Source: Chara braunii (taxonomy: Eukaryota > Streptophyta > Charophyceae > Charales > Characeae). Taken from it: 64,000 nucleotides of DNA. The notes under the pieces were generated by a model, which made no database searches, had not been told where the DNA came from, and was given only the letters and a program-made list of their open reading frames with translations. Both the position numbers and the translations under genes were made by a program. How positions within the stretch are numbered: the stretch's first letter is position 1; every line of letters starts with the position of its first letter. This document shows positions 43,168 to 53,259 of the stretch, one piece after another. The stretch is from assembly GCA_003427395.1 (NCBI GenBank), contig BFEA01000321.1, positions 237,384 to 301,383 of the forward strand, read 5' to 3'.

Positions 43168-43870
43168 GATCATTGTAATCAACTGTTTGAACAGTTATAA
43201 ATGCGCAGGCACTCGGTGATGGGCAGCATTGATTGCCTTCGAGCGAGGGGATTGACTGCCCATCAAACCCTAGGACCATTACCTTGCCCTATTCAACAAC
43301 TATCCGGTACAGTAAGAAGGTGAAAGATCCGGACAAGGTTTGGCTTCTACTTCTGCAATTCTCTACCCAGTATTGCCAGTGCATGTGTCTCCCCTATAGC
43401 ACTAATTAACAAAAACCCGCTCAATAGGGGAGAACACCGGTTCAAGAAAAGAAATCGAAATCACAAAAGGATGAAAGAGCAGCATCAGATAAGAGTCCTA
43501 CTCTTCCGCCCTCTCCACGTGGCCGGGACCAAGCGACTCACCCTAGAAACAACCGGCAAACCCTAGTAACACATGCAACAACACCTCTCCCCGGCCCGCC
43601 ACATGGCGAATACTTGTGTTCATAGTAATTGGTGTGCCCATCAATATTCGTAAAGGGCAATCAATTCCACTCAGGCGAAATCAAGCACATCCAAACGTTG
43701 ATTCCTGTCGACAAACCAGTGGGACGTCCTATCCCTACCCCACCCCTTGGCGCCACCACTGTGCACCTTTCCACACACCCCTTCAATAATCGACGGCCAG
43801 AACAGAGAAAGAAGAGGGAAAGAGGAGAAAAGAGTCGTCGCCCATCCCTTGACGCACTCACCGCACTATT
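43168..43870. other. No gene recognised
   Basis: No domain-bearing frame or clear repeat is seen. Confidence 0.4.
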
Positions 43871-44074
43871 ATCATTATTGTCGTTGTTGTTGTTGTGGAT
43901 GTCGATTTCGCCAGTCACCCTATCAATGAATCGCTCGTTACTGTTATAGCTGTGATTGTCGTTATTGTTGTTGTTGCCGCCATCAGTGTTGTTGTTGTTG
44001 TTGAAGCTGATGGAACCGCCGATCTCGCCAGTGTCAGAATCACCATCACTAGAACTGGCGTCCTCTGCATTGTC

Positions 44075-44154
<80 letters not shown>

Positions 44155-44390
44155 CGTTGTTGTTGTCGTTGTCGTTGCCGCTTTCGCCAGCACACAATCG
44201 TGAGATCACACCGTCGATATCGCTGCTGGCATTGTTGTTGTTGGTGTTGTTATAGTTGTTGATGCCGCCAATCTTGCCGGTGCAAGAATCCCCATCAAGG
44301 ACCGGTAGCTGCTGCATCGATATTGCTGTTGTTATCGTTGTTGTTGATGTTGTTGTTTCTGTTTTTGCTGATGCATGGACATCCTACCAC
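43871..44390. repeat. (TTG)n-rich repeat region with interspersed units
   Basis: TTG runs are separated by repeated words such as CCGCCGATCTCGCCAGTG. The minus strand stays open for 218 codons as a poly-Asn protein with recurring DTGEIGG motifs. This could be a low-complexity tail of the fragment at 44330-44990 but is more simply a microsatellite. Confidence 0.7.
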
Positions 44391-44990
44391 TTGCATAGGT
44401 GTTGAAGGTGACCACTTGCATAGGTGTTGAAGGTGATGATGGCAAATCGTCCTCGTCCTCCACATCGAACTGAGCATACCAGCGCTCCTTTGACACAGCA
44501 CACAGTGCTTGCCCCTCCTCAAGGACTGGGTAGCAGTGTCGCATCAAATCGCCGCATGCCGCTGGTCAATGAACCTTGCCAAATAAGAAGCTGGCCCCTC
44601 CTCCAGCTTCGTGATGATGTGGAAAAGCCTCTGCAACATGCTCTGGTGTGTGAGATATGGCAGTGTGTTCCCCCCTTCAGCCACTATCCTCATCTCATCC
44701 ACTTTTTGTCGGAGAAGGTCGTGACTCGTCTGAAGAAGCGAAAGCCACTGGGCGGCGCCCCGAAGTAAAGCATCAGTCAAGTACATCGGCATCGTTGACC
44801 GCGTTGAACACGTTAACCGTGTCAATGTCGTGGCAAAACCTCTTGTCCACGCCGTGGCTACTCTTGTCGGCTATTCTCCTGTATTGCTCCCGAATGATGC
44901 GCTGGCTTCTCTGCATCGCATGTTTGTCACGTGGCACTTTGCCACTCCAGCTTTTGCAAGTTGGGGGTGGTGATGCTCAAGCCACGGGGT
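44330..44990 (-). pseudogene. Unrecognised coding fragment, broken
   Basis: The minus strand shows protein-like sequence in successive frames: SQRIIREQYRRIADKS and FCHDIDTVNVFNAVNDADVL, then DALLRGAAQWLSLL, MLQRLFHIITKLEEGP and ALCAVSKERWYAQFDVEDED. A stop near 44770 and at least one frameshift near 44545 break it. Composition is balanced and looks like real protein, but I know no family for it. A 25-bp tandem duplication follows at about 44385-44436. Confidence 0.4.
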
Positions 44991-44999
44991 GACGGGCAG

Positions 45000-45420
45000 C
45001 CAATTCGGCTCCCTTACCCAGGCTTGTGCGTCTCCTGGCGGACGTGTGACGCTCAACCTCACGCTCTGTGCTGCTTTCCGATCGGAGTATTTTGGTTCGC
45101 GGAAAGGCCCGGGAAGAACATCAAAGATGGGGTGTGCCAAGGATTTTTTGGAAAATTGAGTGTGGGGACACAGACAGAACTGAGATCCCCCGTGTTGGTC
45201 CGACTTTAGTAAGAAGGGATCGGTCGCCGCGCGGGTTGAAGAAAAAGCCGCGCGCGGGACTCGCGGCGATGGGAAATTTAGTCCAAAAAGTAGCGTTGTA
45301 CTTCCCAACGGGCCGTTGCCCCTCGTTTCGAATGAAAGGGGGAGGGTACACATGTAGTATCCCGTTTGCGGATGAGGTCCCATCGGCGTTCACTACACAA
45401 CTCTAGTCACACTGAGGTAG
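45000..45420. other. Dispersed repeat fragment related to 12.35-12.5 kb
   Basis: CTCAACCTCACGC...GGGGTGTGCCAAGGATTTTTTGG parallels the sequence around 12350-12445. No gene is seen. Confidence 0.4.
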
Positions 45421-45647
45421 AATAGTGGGATAGAGGGTGCGCTAGGAATATTGACGTGAGGATGGGTTGGGAGGTGGTCTCATATTCCTGGACACCCATG
45501 GCTCACAGTTCCAGGTGATCACTGTGCACACACTGACTGGCCTCTACAACACCCTGGACTTCTCAAAAAAAAAAAAAAAAAAAAAAAAAAAACACACACG
45601 GGAAAACCAAAAAACGAAAAGGCAAGAACCAAAATCCTGAACCTAAT

Positions 45648-46030
45648 CNAACAGCAATTAACAATCACGCCTCAAACGACAGCGGAAAACGACCACGTCC
45701 GGGAAACAAAAACATTCCTCTATCATGACGAGGAAGAAGCTTGCCGAAGCCGGGTAGTGGCTCCGGCATCTCAAATGACTTGTGCAACTCTAAATGGGAT
45801 GCTGGGCCCGGTTCCAAGCACGTGCTGCTCCCCATGAATAGACTGGAGCATTTGTCCAAAAAAAAAAAAAGAAGGAAGAAGCTTGCCAGCAGTTGCCAAG
45901 AATGAACTGAGCACAACCCTATCGTGCCGAAGTCGCCCACGCCTTCATATCAGCAAGGGGGACTAAGACCAGAGTTGCAGCAGTCCTTGTAAGCGTCTTC
46001 CAAGTAGAACAGCAAGCAGTTCGGTATAAT
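45648..46030 (+). repeat. Repeat H, copy 1, interrupted by SINE-B
   Basis: It matches 60206-60420 (CATTCCTCTATCATGACGAG; GCCAAGAATGAACTGAGCAC; GACTAAGACCAGAGT) except for the SINE-B at 45746-45872. Confidence 0.85.
45746..45872 (+). mobile_element. SINE-B, complete copy proven by an empty site
   Basis: 127 bp inserted in repeat H with a 15-bp duplication AGGAAGAAGCTTGCC (45731-45745 and 45873-45887). The same site is uninterrupted at 60285-60299. The 5' end GAAGCCGGGTAGTGGCTCCG resembles a tRNA 5' half/A box; GGGCCCGGTTCCAAGC may be a weak B box; then the core CTGCTCCCCATGAATAGACT and an A-tail. Lengths and duplication are typical of a SINE moved by LINE machinery. Confidence 0.92.
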
Positions 46031-46113
46031 TCAGCGGAATTGACCGGAACAGCAAACGGGAAAACCAAAAAACGAAAAGGCAAAAACCAAAATCACTAAT
46101 TAGACCCTTAACC

Positions 46114-46248
46114 TTTTTTTTTTTTTTTTTAAACACCCCCCCTACAGTGCTAGTGCTGCTGGTAAGAGCAGGCATCTCTAGCACCCAGGGAGAGGCTCCA
46201 TTTATTGGTGGGGAGCGTCACCTGCTGGAAAACGGGTCCAGCGTCCCT
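46114..46248 (-). mobile_element. SINE-B, long form, minus orientation
   Basis: T18 run, GCTGGTAAGAGCAGGCATC, GGTGGGGAGCGTCACCTGCT, AACGGGTCCAGCGTCCC. Confidence 0.82.
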
Positions 46249-46364
46249 TACACAGAATGAATCAGGAGAATGTCTTCCTGACTGGTCAGGAGATATAGGA
46301 GAATGACTTCCTGACTGGTCACGAGATATGACTGAGAAGGACGCCCGCCAGAATTGATTACTCT

Positions 46365-46500
46365 GGGGCTCGTTCGACACTCCTCAGGGTGTCCTCGGGC
46401 CCCGAGGACGATTCCTCGGAGTCGCCCGAGGAAATTGTCGCCTTCGTTCCACTCATCCTCGGAGTCGACCCCCGAGGACGATTCCTCGGGGCTCCCGCGG
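46365..46500. repeat. Left terminal and subterminal repeats of the Harbinger element
   Basis: After the terminal repeat, CCCCGAGGACGATTCCTCGG occurs twice with related CCTCGGAGTCG words. The right subterminal region (about 55600-55736) carries three CCCCGAGGAAT words and a GTTCCACTCATCC block shared with the left. Such clusters are likely transposase or Myb-protein binding sites. Confidence 0.75.
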
Positions 46501-46501
46501 C

Positions 46502-46512
46502 CCCGATTTATA
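46502..46512 (+). promoter_or_regulatory. Possible TATA box of the transposase gene
   Basis: TTTATATATGC lies about 180 bp before the first ATG of the transposase frame and directly after the subterminal repeats. Confidence 0.4.
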
Positions 46513-46690
46513 TATGCATAAGCGGACGTGGGGGTGGGGCTGACGGTGGTCCACCGAGTTGTGTCCGTGCGGACGGCGGTGGTCCACCTTTGTTGGCCGT
46601 CGGGAATTGGAAGGAGGGCGGGAAACGAAAAAAAAACAAAACCGGGGCCCTTGGAAATGGCGCGCAGCGCTCCTGTTCAAAATTTGAAAT

Positions 46691-48349
46691 TTGAAATCAG
46701 GCTTTGCGATCGGCGGCGCGTGGAGGACGTACGTTTCAGGCGTGGTTGCGTCTGCGGCTGGCGTTCGTGTCGTTCGCATAAGTGACGATTGTCCCCTGCG
46801 GTTGTCGTCGATGAGCACGGTCATTTACGCGTCGGCGGCAAGGGAGATGACATCGAAACGTGAGCGCTGGGAAAGGCAGACGACCATCGTCAGTGCGTGG
46901 CTCCCAAGATATTGCACAGCCACCGACGCTGTGATCTTGCACGTGGCGGTGTTTGTGGAGTCCAGTGTGAATCTCGTGATGTCATCGGAAGCGGCGTCTG
47001 GGATGGACGTTGACGGCGGGGCAGGGCGCGGTGGTTTGACGACGGCGGAGAGGACNGNTATTGCTGCGGTGGTTAATGCCGTCCTCTTCNGCTGCNAGAT
47101 GGCGAGCANNGACGCNAACTTCAAAGCGGCTGTTNGTGCACGGCNCAAGCTCATGGCGCTTCCGACGACTGGGCAGTGCTTGGATGTGGCTGCCATTTCC
47201 GACGCGGTGNTGGAGGTCTGCTACGCGATGGGGTGCGGGGGGTTTCCACGGGCGACTCCACGGTGGTGGGTGAAGCGGCGAACCGGCGGCACGTGGGAGG
47301 ATCTGCGACAATGTGATGACGCCACGGATGATTACTTCAAGGAGAAGCTTCGAATGTCGCCTCGTGTTTTCCGCGAGATCGCGGAGACTCTTTCCCCACT
47401 CCTTGAACGCCGTGTGACGTTCTACAGGGTGCCTTTGCAGCCAGACCACATCATTGCGTATGCACTGTACAGGTGGGCGACGGGGGAGACATACGACAGC
47501 GGGACATGTAGCTTCGGCATCAAGAGGGCTTCCGGCATCACGGCGGTGCGTGACGTCACGACGGCGTTGCTGACTGCTTACCCCGACAAGATATCATGGC
47601 CCACAAGTTTGCAGAAGGCGGTCGTGTTGCGCGCCTTCACAGACAAGGGGTTTCCAAACTGCCATGGGTGCATCGACTGCACACATATCTACATCGACAA
47701 ATCCGCGAACGCCAAGGGTGAGGACTACTGCGACAGGAGACGTCAATTCTCTGTGCAGGCGCAAGTGGTGGTCGACATGAACTTGAGTATGCTGGACGTC
47801 TTCGTCGGTTATCCGGGGAGTGTGCATGACATGAGGATTCTGAACCTGTCGAGTTTGTGGGTGCGCGCGGAGTCAGGACAACTTTTCACTCGCCCGCATG
47901 TGATGCTGCCTTTCGGTGTGCGGACTAATGGCTACTTGCTCGGCAACAATGGTTATCCGCAGTCGGAATGCATAGTCGTCCCTTACGGCGGTCTCGCGCA
48001 ACACCCGACGGAGGCACGCTTCGACAACAAACACAAGACGGCCAGGGGAGCAGTGCAGAGGGCGTTTGGCAGACTGAAGGGGATGTGGAGGCTGTTCCTC
48101 CGCACCCACAAGTGCAACATGGACAGCTTGCCGCAACAATTCGTCGCCGTCTGCATCCTCCACAACATACTCATCGACGCCGGCGTCCCGTTTGACGACA
48201 ATCTGTTGTGGGAAGTGGGTCCAGACGACGTGCGTCGTAGAGTGGATCTGGGGATGCATCAGCCATTGAGGCCGGTGTGCATGGAGTCTACGACGGGGGA
48301 CGCGCTGATATTGAGGGACGCGTTGGCGGAGCGGATGATTGCGCAGTGA
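46691..48349 (+). CDS. PIF/Harbinger DDE transposase (likely catalytically inactive)
   Basis: The open frame of 552 codons is uninterrupted, with about ten ambiguous bases near 47056-47210; Met43 or Met97 are alternative starts. The C-terminal half is the DDE_Tnp_4 domain: GCIDCTHIYID (Asp329), SVQAQVVVDMN, VGYPGSVHDMRIL, LLGNNGYPQSECIVVPY, then KTARGAVQRAFGRLKGMWR and CILHNILIDAG. The family triad is Asp in the first motif, Asp in the G-D-x-G-Y-P motif and Glu in the V-E-R-A-F-G motif. Here the latter two are Asn419 (AAC, 47945-47947) and Gln456 (CAG, 48056-48058), so cleavage is not expected. The spacing of 36 residues between them fits the family. It would normally cut the element at its termini together with the Myb-like partner. 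Confidence 0.9.
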   Translation: MKSGFAIGGAWRTYVSGVVASAAGVRVVRISDDCPLRLSSMSTVIYASAAREMTSKRERWERQTTIVSAWLPRYCTATDAVILHVAVFVESSVNLVMSSEAASGMDVDGGAGRGGLTTAERXXIAAVVNAVLFXCXMASXDXNFKAAVXARXKLMALPTTGQCLDVAAISDAVXEVCYAMGCGGFPRATPRWWVKRRTGGTWEDLRQCDDATDDYFKEKLRMSPRVFREIAETLSPLLERRVTFYRVPLQPDHIIAYALYRWATGETYDSGTCSFGIKRASGITAVRDVTTALLTAYPDKISWPTSLQKAVVLRAFTDKGFPNCHGCIDCTHIYIDKSANAKGEDYCDRRRQFSVQAQVVVDMNLSMLDVFVGYPGSVHDMRILNLSSLWVRAESGQLFTRPHVMLPFGVRTNGYLLGNNGYPQSECIVVPYGGLAQHPTEARFDNKHKTARGAVQRAFGRLKGMWRLFLRTHKCNMDSLPQQFVAVCILHNILIDAGVPFDDNLLWEVGPDDVRRRVDLGMHQPLRPVCMESTTGDALILRDALAERMIAQ

Positions 48350-49517
48350 GGTTGGCCGTGTTCGCAGTTGGAGACCCCGCCATGAATGGAACGAGTCTGA
48401 GGGATGAAGCTGTGGGAAGCGGGGGAGCACCGAGGAGATCCGGTGGCGGGAGGAAGTGGAGGTGGACATCCCACAACAAGAGGCGGTCGACGATGGCAGT
48501 CCGGCCGTGGTAGCGTCCTTCGAGCAAGATGTGGCCGGCGTGTCTCGCATGGTGGGTGCGGTTAGTTGTCCAGTATCGAGTGCCGACGATTGGCTTATGT
48601 GCGCTGTCGCTTGGTTTTTAGTCTCTTTTTTGTATTTTTTATTTGTTTTTTTTTCTTTTTTTCCTTGTCCATGGACAGGGAGTACGGGCAGGTTAGCGTT
48701 ATTGTTCGCTCAGGTAGTATAGTTGGTGCTTGAGGATATTGTCGTTATGGCGGGTGTGCGTGACGGGGTTGCACGTTCCATGCGTGCAACGTGCAGTACT
48801 TATGATGACGAGGGACGACGAGCGAGAGGGGGGCGGGGGGAGGGTGGGGTGAGGGGTTTGATTGGAAACAATGCAACGTTCCTGGTACCTGGAAATGCTT
48901 TCGCATTCTAAGGGGAATCCCTTTCTCAGATTTGAGTTTCCTTCGCTCACAATGTTGTATGCCAAACCCAGTTCATTCCGCATTTCTCTTGTTGTTATGT
49001 TGAAGGGAGCTGCTATTGCATGGGTTTGCAACACAGTTGTTTTGTGTATTATAAATTATATTTTTTTGTTTTTTGTTTTTAGGAAAGGAAGGCGGAAGGA
49101 TGGATTGGACGTTCGATACGCAGGAAACATGACGCATAACTTTGTTGCCACGAAAATTCAACAGACAATGAGAGATGAAACCGTACCCGCCGTGCATGCG
49201 TTTTCCCAAAAAAAAAAAAAAAAAAAGTGATGAGGATGGAATGAAAAAATAAGACCATGCATCGTTGCGAAGATAAAAAAGAACATCACCCATTAAGAAA
49301 TTTCGCTGCGCTACCAATGCACACCTTCTACTACGCATGCCACCTTTGAACAGTGGCATGCCGAAATCCAGAGAAAAAAAAAAAAAGTTGCCAATAAGAC
49401 TTCCACATGGCGTCCTGCCCCGAACACAGTCATCAATGACCAGAAAACAACACTTGTACGACGATCGCTCCCACAGTACTCAAACAAACCCCGCACGCTC
49501 ATGGCGTCTTGCCCCGA
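48350..49517. other. Harbinger interior, no gene recognised
   Basis: Probable 3' UTR of the transposase and spacer. T-rich runs at about 48625-48662, an A-run at about 49206-49226. No domain-bearing frame. Confidence 0.5.
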
Positions 49518-49950
49518 ACACAATCATAAACGATGCCACAAACCCTTTCTCCCCCGTGAGCCCTCCCGCGTCCCGCCCCCCAAAGCAATACCCCTAAAAC
49601 GCCCCCTCCCCCCATCCTCTTGTACCTGCCATCTCAACAGGGCCTGCGCATCATCCCCTCCTCGCCTTCGCCATCACCGTCGTCTACGTGTCACCCCCCC
49701 TCGCCTTTGTCATCGCCTTTGGCGTCGTCGTACACAGTCATAAACGATGCCACAAACACTTTCTCCCCCGTGAGCCCTCCCGCGTCCCGCCTCACTAAGA
49801 AACCCCCCCTAAAACACCCCCTCCCCCCATCCTCTTGTACCTGCCATCTCAACAGGGCCTGCGCATCATCCCCTCCTCGCCTTCGCCATCACCGTCGTCT
49901 ACGCGTCACCCCCCCTCGCCTTTGTCATCGCCTTCGGCGTCGTCGTCGTC
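49518..49950. repeat. Tandem duplication of about 214 bp
   Basis: Two copies (about 49518-49731 and 49732-49950) share ATAAACGATGCCACAAAC, TTTCTCCCCCGTGAGCCCTC and CATCTCAACAGGGCCTGCGC. The second overlaps the last codons of the minus-strand gene that follows, so its acidic C-terminus lies in the duplicated sequence. Confidence 0.9.
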
Positions 49951-51557
49951 GTCCTCGGGGGGACCTGTCCCCAGCCAATCCAACTGTTTCGCCTCCATCG
50001 GGGAGGCCAACGTGGCGTCGTGCGAGAAAGTGACCCCGCACTTAGACGCCCAATCGGGGATGTACACAGGTGGGGGGGCGAAGGTTGGAGGCGGTCTCCC
50101 CAACTTGTCCGTCATGACCTGCGCGGATTGCGTGATGTGTCGGCGAGCGTCGAACTGACGGTTCATGGACGCCAGCAGCGTCGTCTTCGCCGTCAGTTGA
50201 ACGAAAACCCAAGCGTTGTAATGCGATCTCGGATCGTCCCCCGCCATTCGCATAATCCACATCGTGGCGGCGAGCAACTACCTCATCGCCTCTGCCATCC
50301 CCTTCAGACGCTCGTACGACACTCGACCGCCGTCCATAGCATCTGCCATGCCAACTGCGCTTGTGAAATCCCGCACAAGACGCTGGACACAAGCTTCCTG
50401 GTAAGCCGCGCACTCATCGTCCTCGTGCCTGTCCACTATGTTCACACCCACGAACCACAAAGGCAACTTCATGTCTGCGTTCAATGTGGTGCGGAACAAC
50501 ATTGGGCTCACCAAACTGCGCCAGTCCTTTGCTGACCACATTGCTCTAGCGATGTCCGTGGCAGCGTGATTCAACGCGTATTGGTATGCCATGTGATACC
50601 CCCTTTGCCTGCTCTCCGACTTGAAGACCCAACCGTGGATCGCCCTGGAGGAGATTGTTTGCACTTTCAACGCCCTCTCTTTCGCCGCGTTGAGCTCCGA
50701 CTCGTCCTCGATTTTGTGTTGGGGGATGGAGTTGTGTGGAAGGGAGATGCTCCGTCGAATAGTCAGAGGCTGCACTCCCCGCGCCACGGCCACGAGATAC
50801 GCGCGCGCTTCTTGGATTATCCTCACTACGGCGCTCCCCTGCGTGTCTTCCAGAATCTGTTGTCATCCTCCCAAAGTTTGGCGGCAGCATCCATCGCATG
50901 TGTCGCCGCTCGTTGCCTGCGCAGCCTATGCACTAGAGCCTCGTCGTCTTCCCCGCCCGCCGCGCCATCTCCTCCCTTCGGGACTTCAACCGCCTCTCAC
51001 GGGACCGCCACAACGCCGCCATGCGCCGCCACCGCGGGAGATCGCGACGTCCCATCTTCAACCGCTGCTTGGGAACCCCCCGCCACGTCTGCAGCCGGGG
51101 TTCGGGGGCGATTCACTGACGCAAGCACACGTTGCGCAGTCTCATGCGATGCGGCCCCTTCCTTCGCGCGGCCAGCGACGTCCCTCCTTGCGACGTCGCA
51201 CGCCACGTCGCGTGCCACGTCGACGAAGACTGGTTGGTTGGCCGCGGTAACGCCACCGCCGCGCCATGCGGTCGGTGTCCCTTCCCCCCCCTCGTTTATT
51301 CTAATCCCCCCCGCGGAACCGACCCTCGCCTTCCTCGGCAGTGGTTCATCGTCGTCATCTTCAAAGTCNTCGTCGTCGTTCGTCATCTCTTCCTCCACCA
51401 CAGCCTCCTCCACAACGTCTCGCGCACTACCAGCGGCCACGGCTTGGACGCCCTTCCTCTGCCTCTTCGCTTGATGACGTCCCTTCTTTGCGGGGGTCGC
51501 GCCTTCCACGATCTGCTTCAAGGCAGCCTTCGCCCGTCCACCTCCGCGGGAAGACAT
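49906..51557 (-). pseudogene. Third Harbinger gene, unknown protein of about 550 residues
   Basis: The start is ATG at 51557 (MSSRGGGRAKAALKQ). The first third is a basic, Ala/Arg/Val-rich, disordered-looking region with an acidic patch (DFEDDDDE). From about 50970 it becomes well-composed helical protein: ALVHRLRRQRAATHAMD, KLWEDDNRFWKTRRGA, VVRIIQEARAYLVAVARGV, HGWVFKSESRQRGYHMAYQY, MLFRTTLNADMKLPLW, CVQRLVRDFTSAVGMADAMD. After a stop it continues in the same frame (MWIMRMAGDDPRSHYNAWVF) to an acidic end. Lesions: TGA at 50997, a frameshift near 50828, TAG at 50278. I recognise no domain. Its place between the two standard Harbinger genes, inside the inverted repeats, suggests a transposition accessory or a captured gene. 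Confidence 0.65.
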
Positions 51558-52674
51558 GGCGGATCCGACAAAAGCGCCTTCGATCGCGGTCGGTGGTTCG
51601 CAGAACTTGCGGACGAGTACACCGCGCGGTGGCTGGATGATCGCAGGGCGGCGAGAATGGAAGACAGAATGGAACGGACGGCTATGAGTACACGGACGGA
51701 TTACAGGGTGGCGAATGACGGTCAGGGCGACGACGAATGATTGAAAGGTCGACAACGACGAATGGCGGATGGACGTTGACGGCGGCAAGGGCGGCGACGA
51801 CGAACGACGGCAGGTGATGACGGGGCGACGACAACGAATGGCGCCAAGACGATTGGCGGACGACAGAGATGGTAGACGGCACGCGTGGCAGATGGTGACG
51901 TGGTCGACGACGACAGTGGTCGTTAACGAAGTTGCGCGGCGGGAGCAGGCGACGGCACAACAGCGCGCGAAAGGCAGACAAGAGCGCGGCGAGAAAGCAG
52001 TCCACTACAGTGCTCGCAATCCATGTGCGCGCTTGAAATGCGTTTGGGGATGAGTGGCCTGTGCTCGTGATTTATTGAGCGTGGTGGACGGTCGCTGGGA
52101 GTGATGCGACAGCGACCTTTCCATGAAAGTGCGACGAGTAATCTCGCCGAACGACGATGGCCTGGAGCAAACCGTCGACGGGGAGTGGGAGTGCGATGTG
52201 ACACCCTCCGTCGACGCAGGCTTCAAAAAAATGGATATCCCCGTGGACAATCAAAAGGGACCCTGCCACCCCCTCCCCTCCCCCCTCTCCTGCCTGCTGA
52301 CATTTCGCCTACTCACCGCCCGTCCAGACTCCCACATCACACAGATGGACTGGAAAACAATTAGGTACACAACAAAACGACATTCAAAAAAAAAAAAAAA
52401 AGGCACAACTTCAAGAAGAAATAACAAAAAAAAGAAAAAAAAAACAACGTCCTTTCAATTACACAGCCATGAAAGGTGCGGCATCTCCTTTATTTCACAT
52501 GCTTGCTTCGGTTACAATCGGCAACGCATGCCACCGCGACAGGTGCATTGACGACATTTTAAAGACAGTGAAACATCATCATCCATTTCATTGATCGGAG
52601 ACCAGCGAAGACCACAACTTCATCTCCATAACACATGTTCAATCGACTTCATGACAAACCGAAACCTTCTGCTC
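51558..52674. other. Harbinger interior: probable upstream region of the third gene
   Basis: CG-rich to about 52070 with CGACGA words, then less biased sequence. An A-run is near 52387-52401. Open frames on both strands follow composition; none has a recognisable domain. Confidence 0.45.
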
Positions 52675-52883
52675 NNNNNNNNNNNNNNNNNNNNNNNNNN
52701 NNNNNNNNNNNNNNNNNNNNNNNNNNNNNNNNNNNNNNNNNNNNNNNNNNNNNNNNNNNNNNNNNNNNNNNNNNNNNNNNNNNNNNNNNNNNNNNNNNNN
52801 NNNNNNNNNNNNNNNNNNNNNNNNNNNNNNNNNNNNNNNNNNNNNNNNNNNNNNNNNNNNNNNNNNNNNNNNNNNNNNNNNNN

Positions 52884-52917
<34 letters not shown>

Positions 52918-52926
52918 GTGTGTGTA

Positions 52927-52962
<36 letters not shown>
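52675..52962. repeat. Assembly gap, then (GT)n(GA)n microsatellite
   Basis: 209 undetermined bases (52675-52883) are followed by a GT tract turning into GA (52884-52962). The gap probably fell within the microsatellite. Confidence 0.95.
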
Positions 52963-52964
<2 letters not shown>

Positions 52965-53259
52965 CATCAAGTACAAAAAAAAGGCAAGTGCTTCCCGCAC
53001 TGTTCCACCCACCATTACAAACTTGCAATGACGGGACTGTCTGTCCCCAGGATTCTAAGCACTACAGGTAATTTACAATGACAACACTAAACTGCACGAA
53101 TGGCGATCTACCATGCATGACCCACAACAACGGACAGCGATCGACCAACGAAGCCTCGCCATGTCTACAACGGCGCACCTACCAACACGACTGCAATGGG
53201 AAACCAACCAACAACTCGCCCCCGCCATAAATGGACTCCACAATTGCACAACACACTTC

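Noticed and set aside
43661-44317. 218-codon poly-Asn protein
   Set aside because: It follows the TTG microsatellite; no non-repetitive domain supports it.
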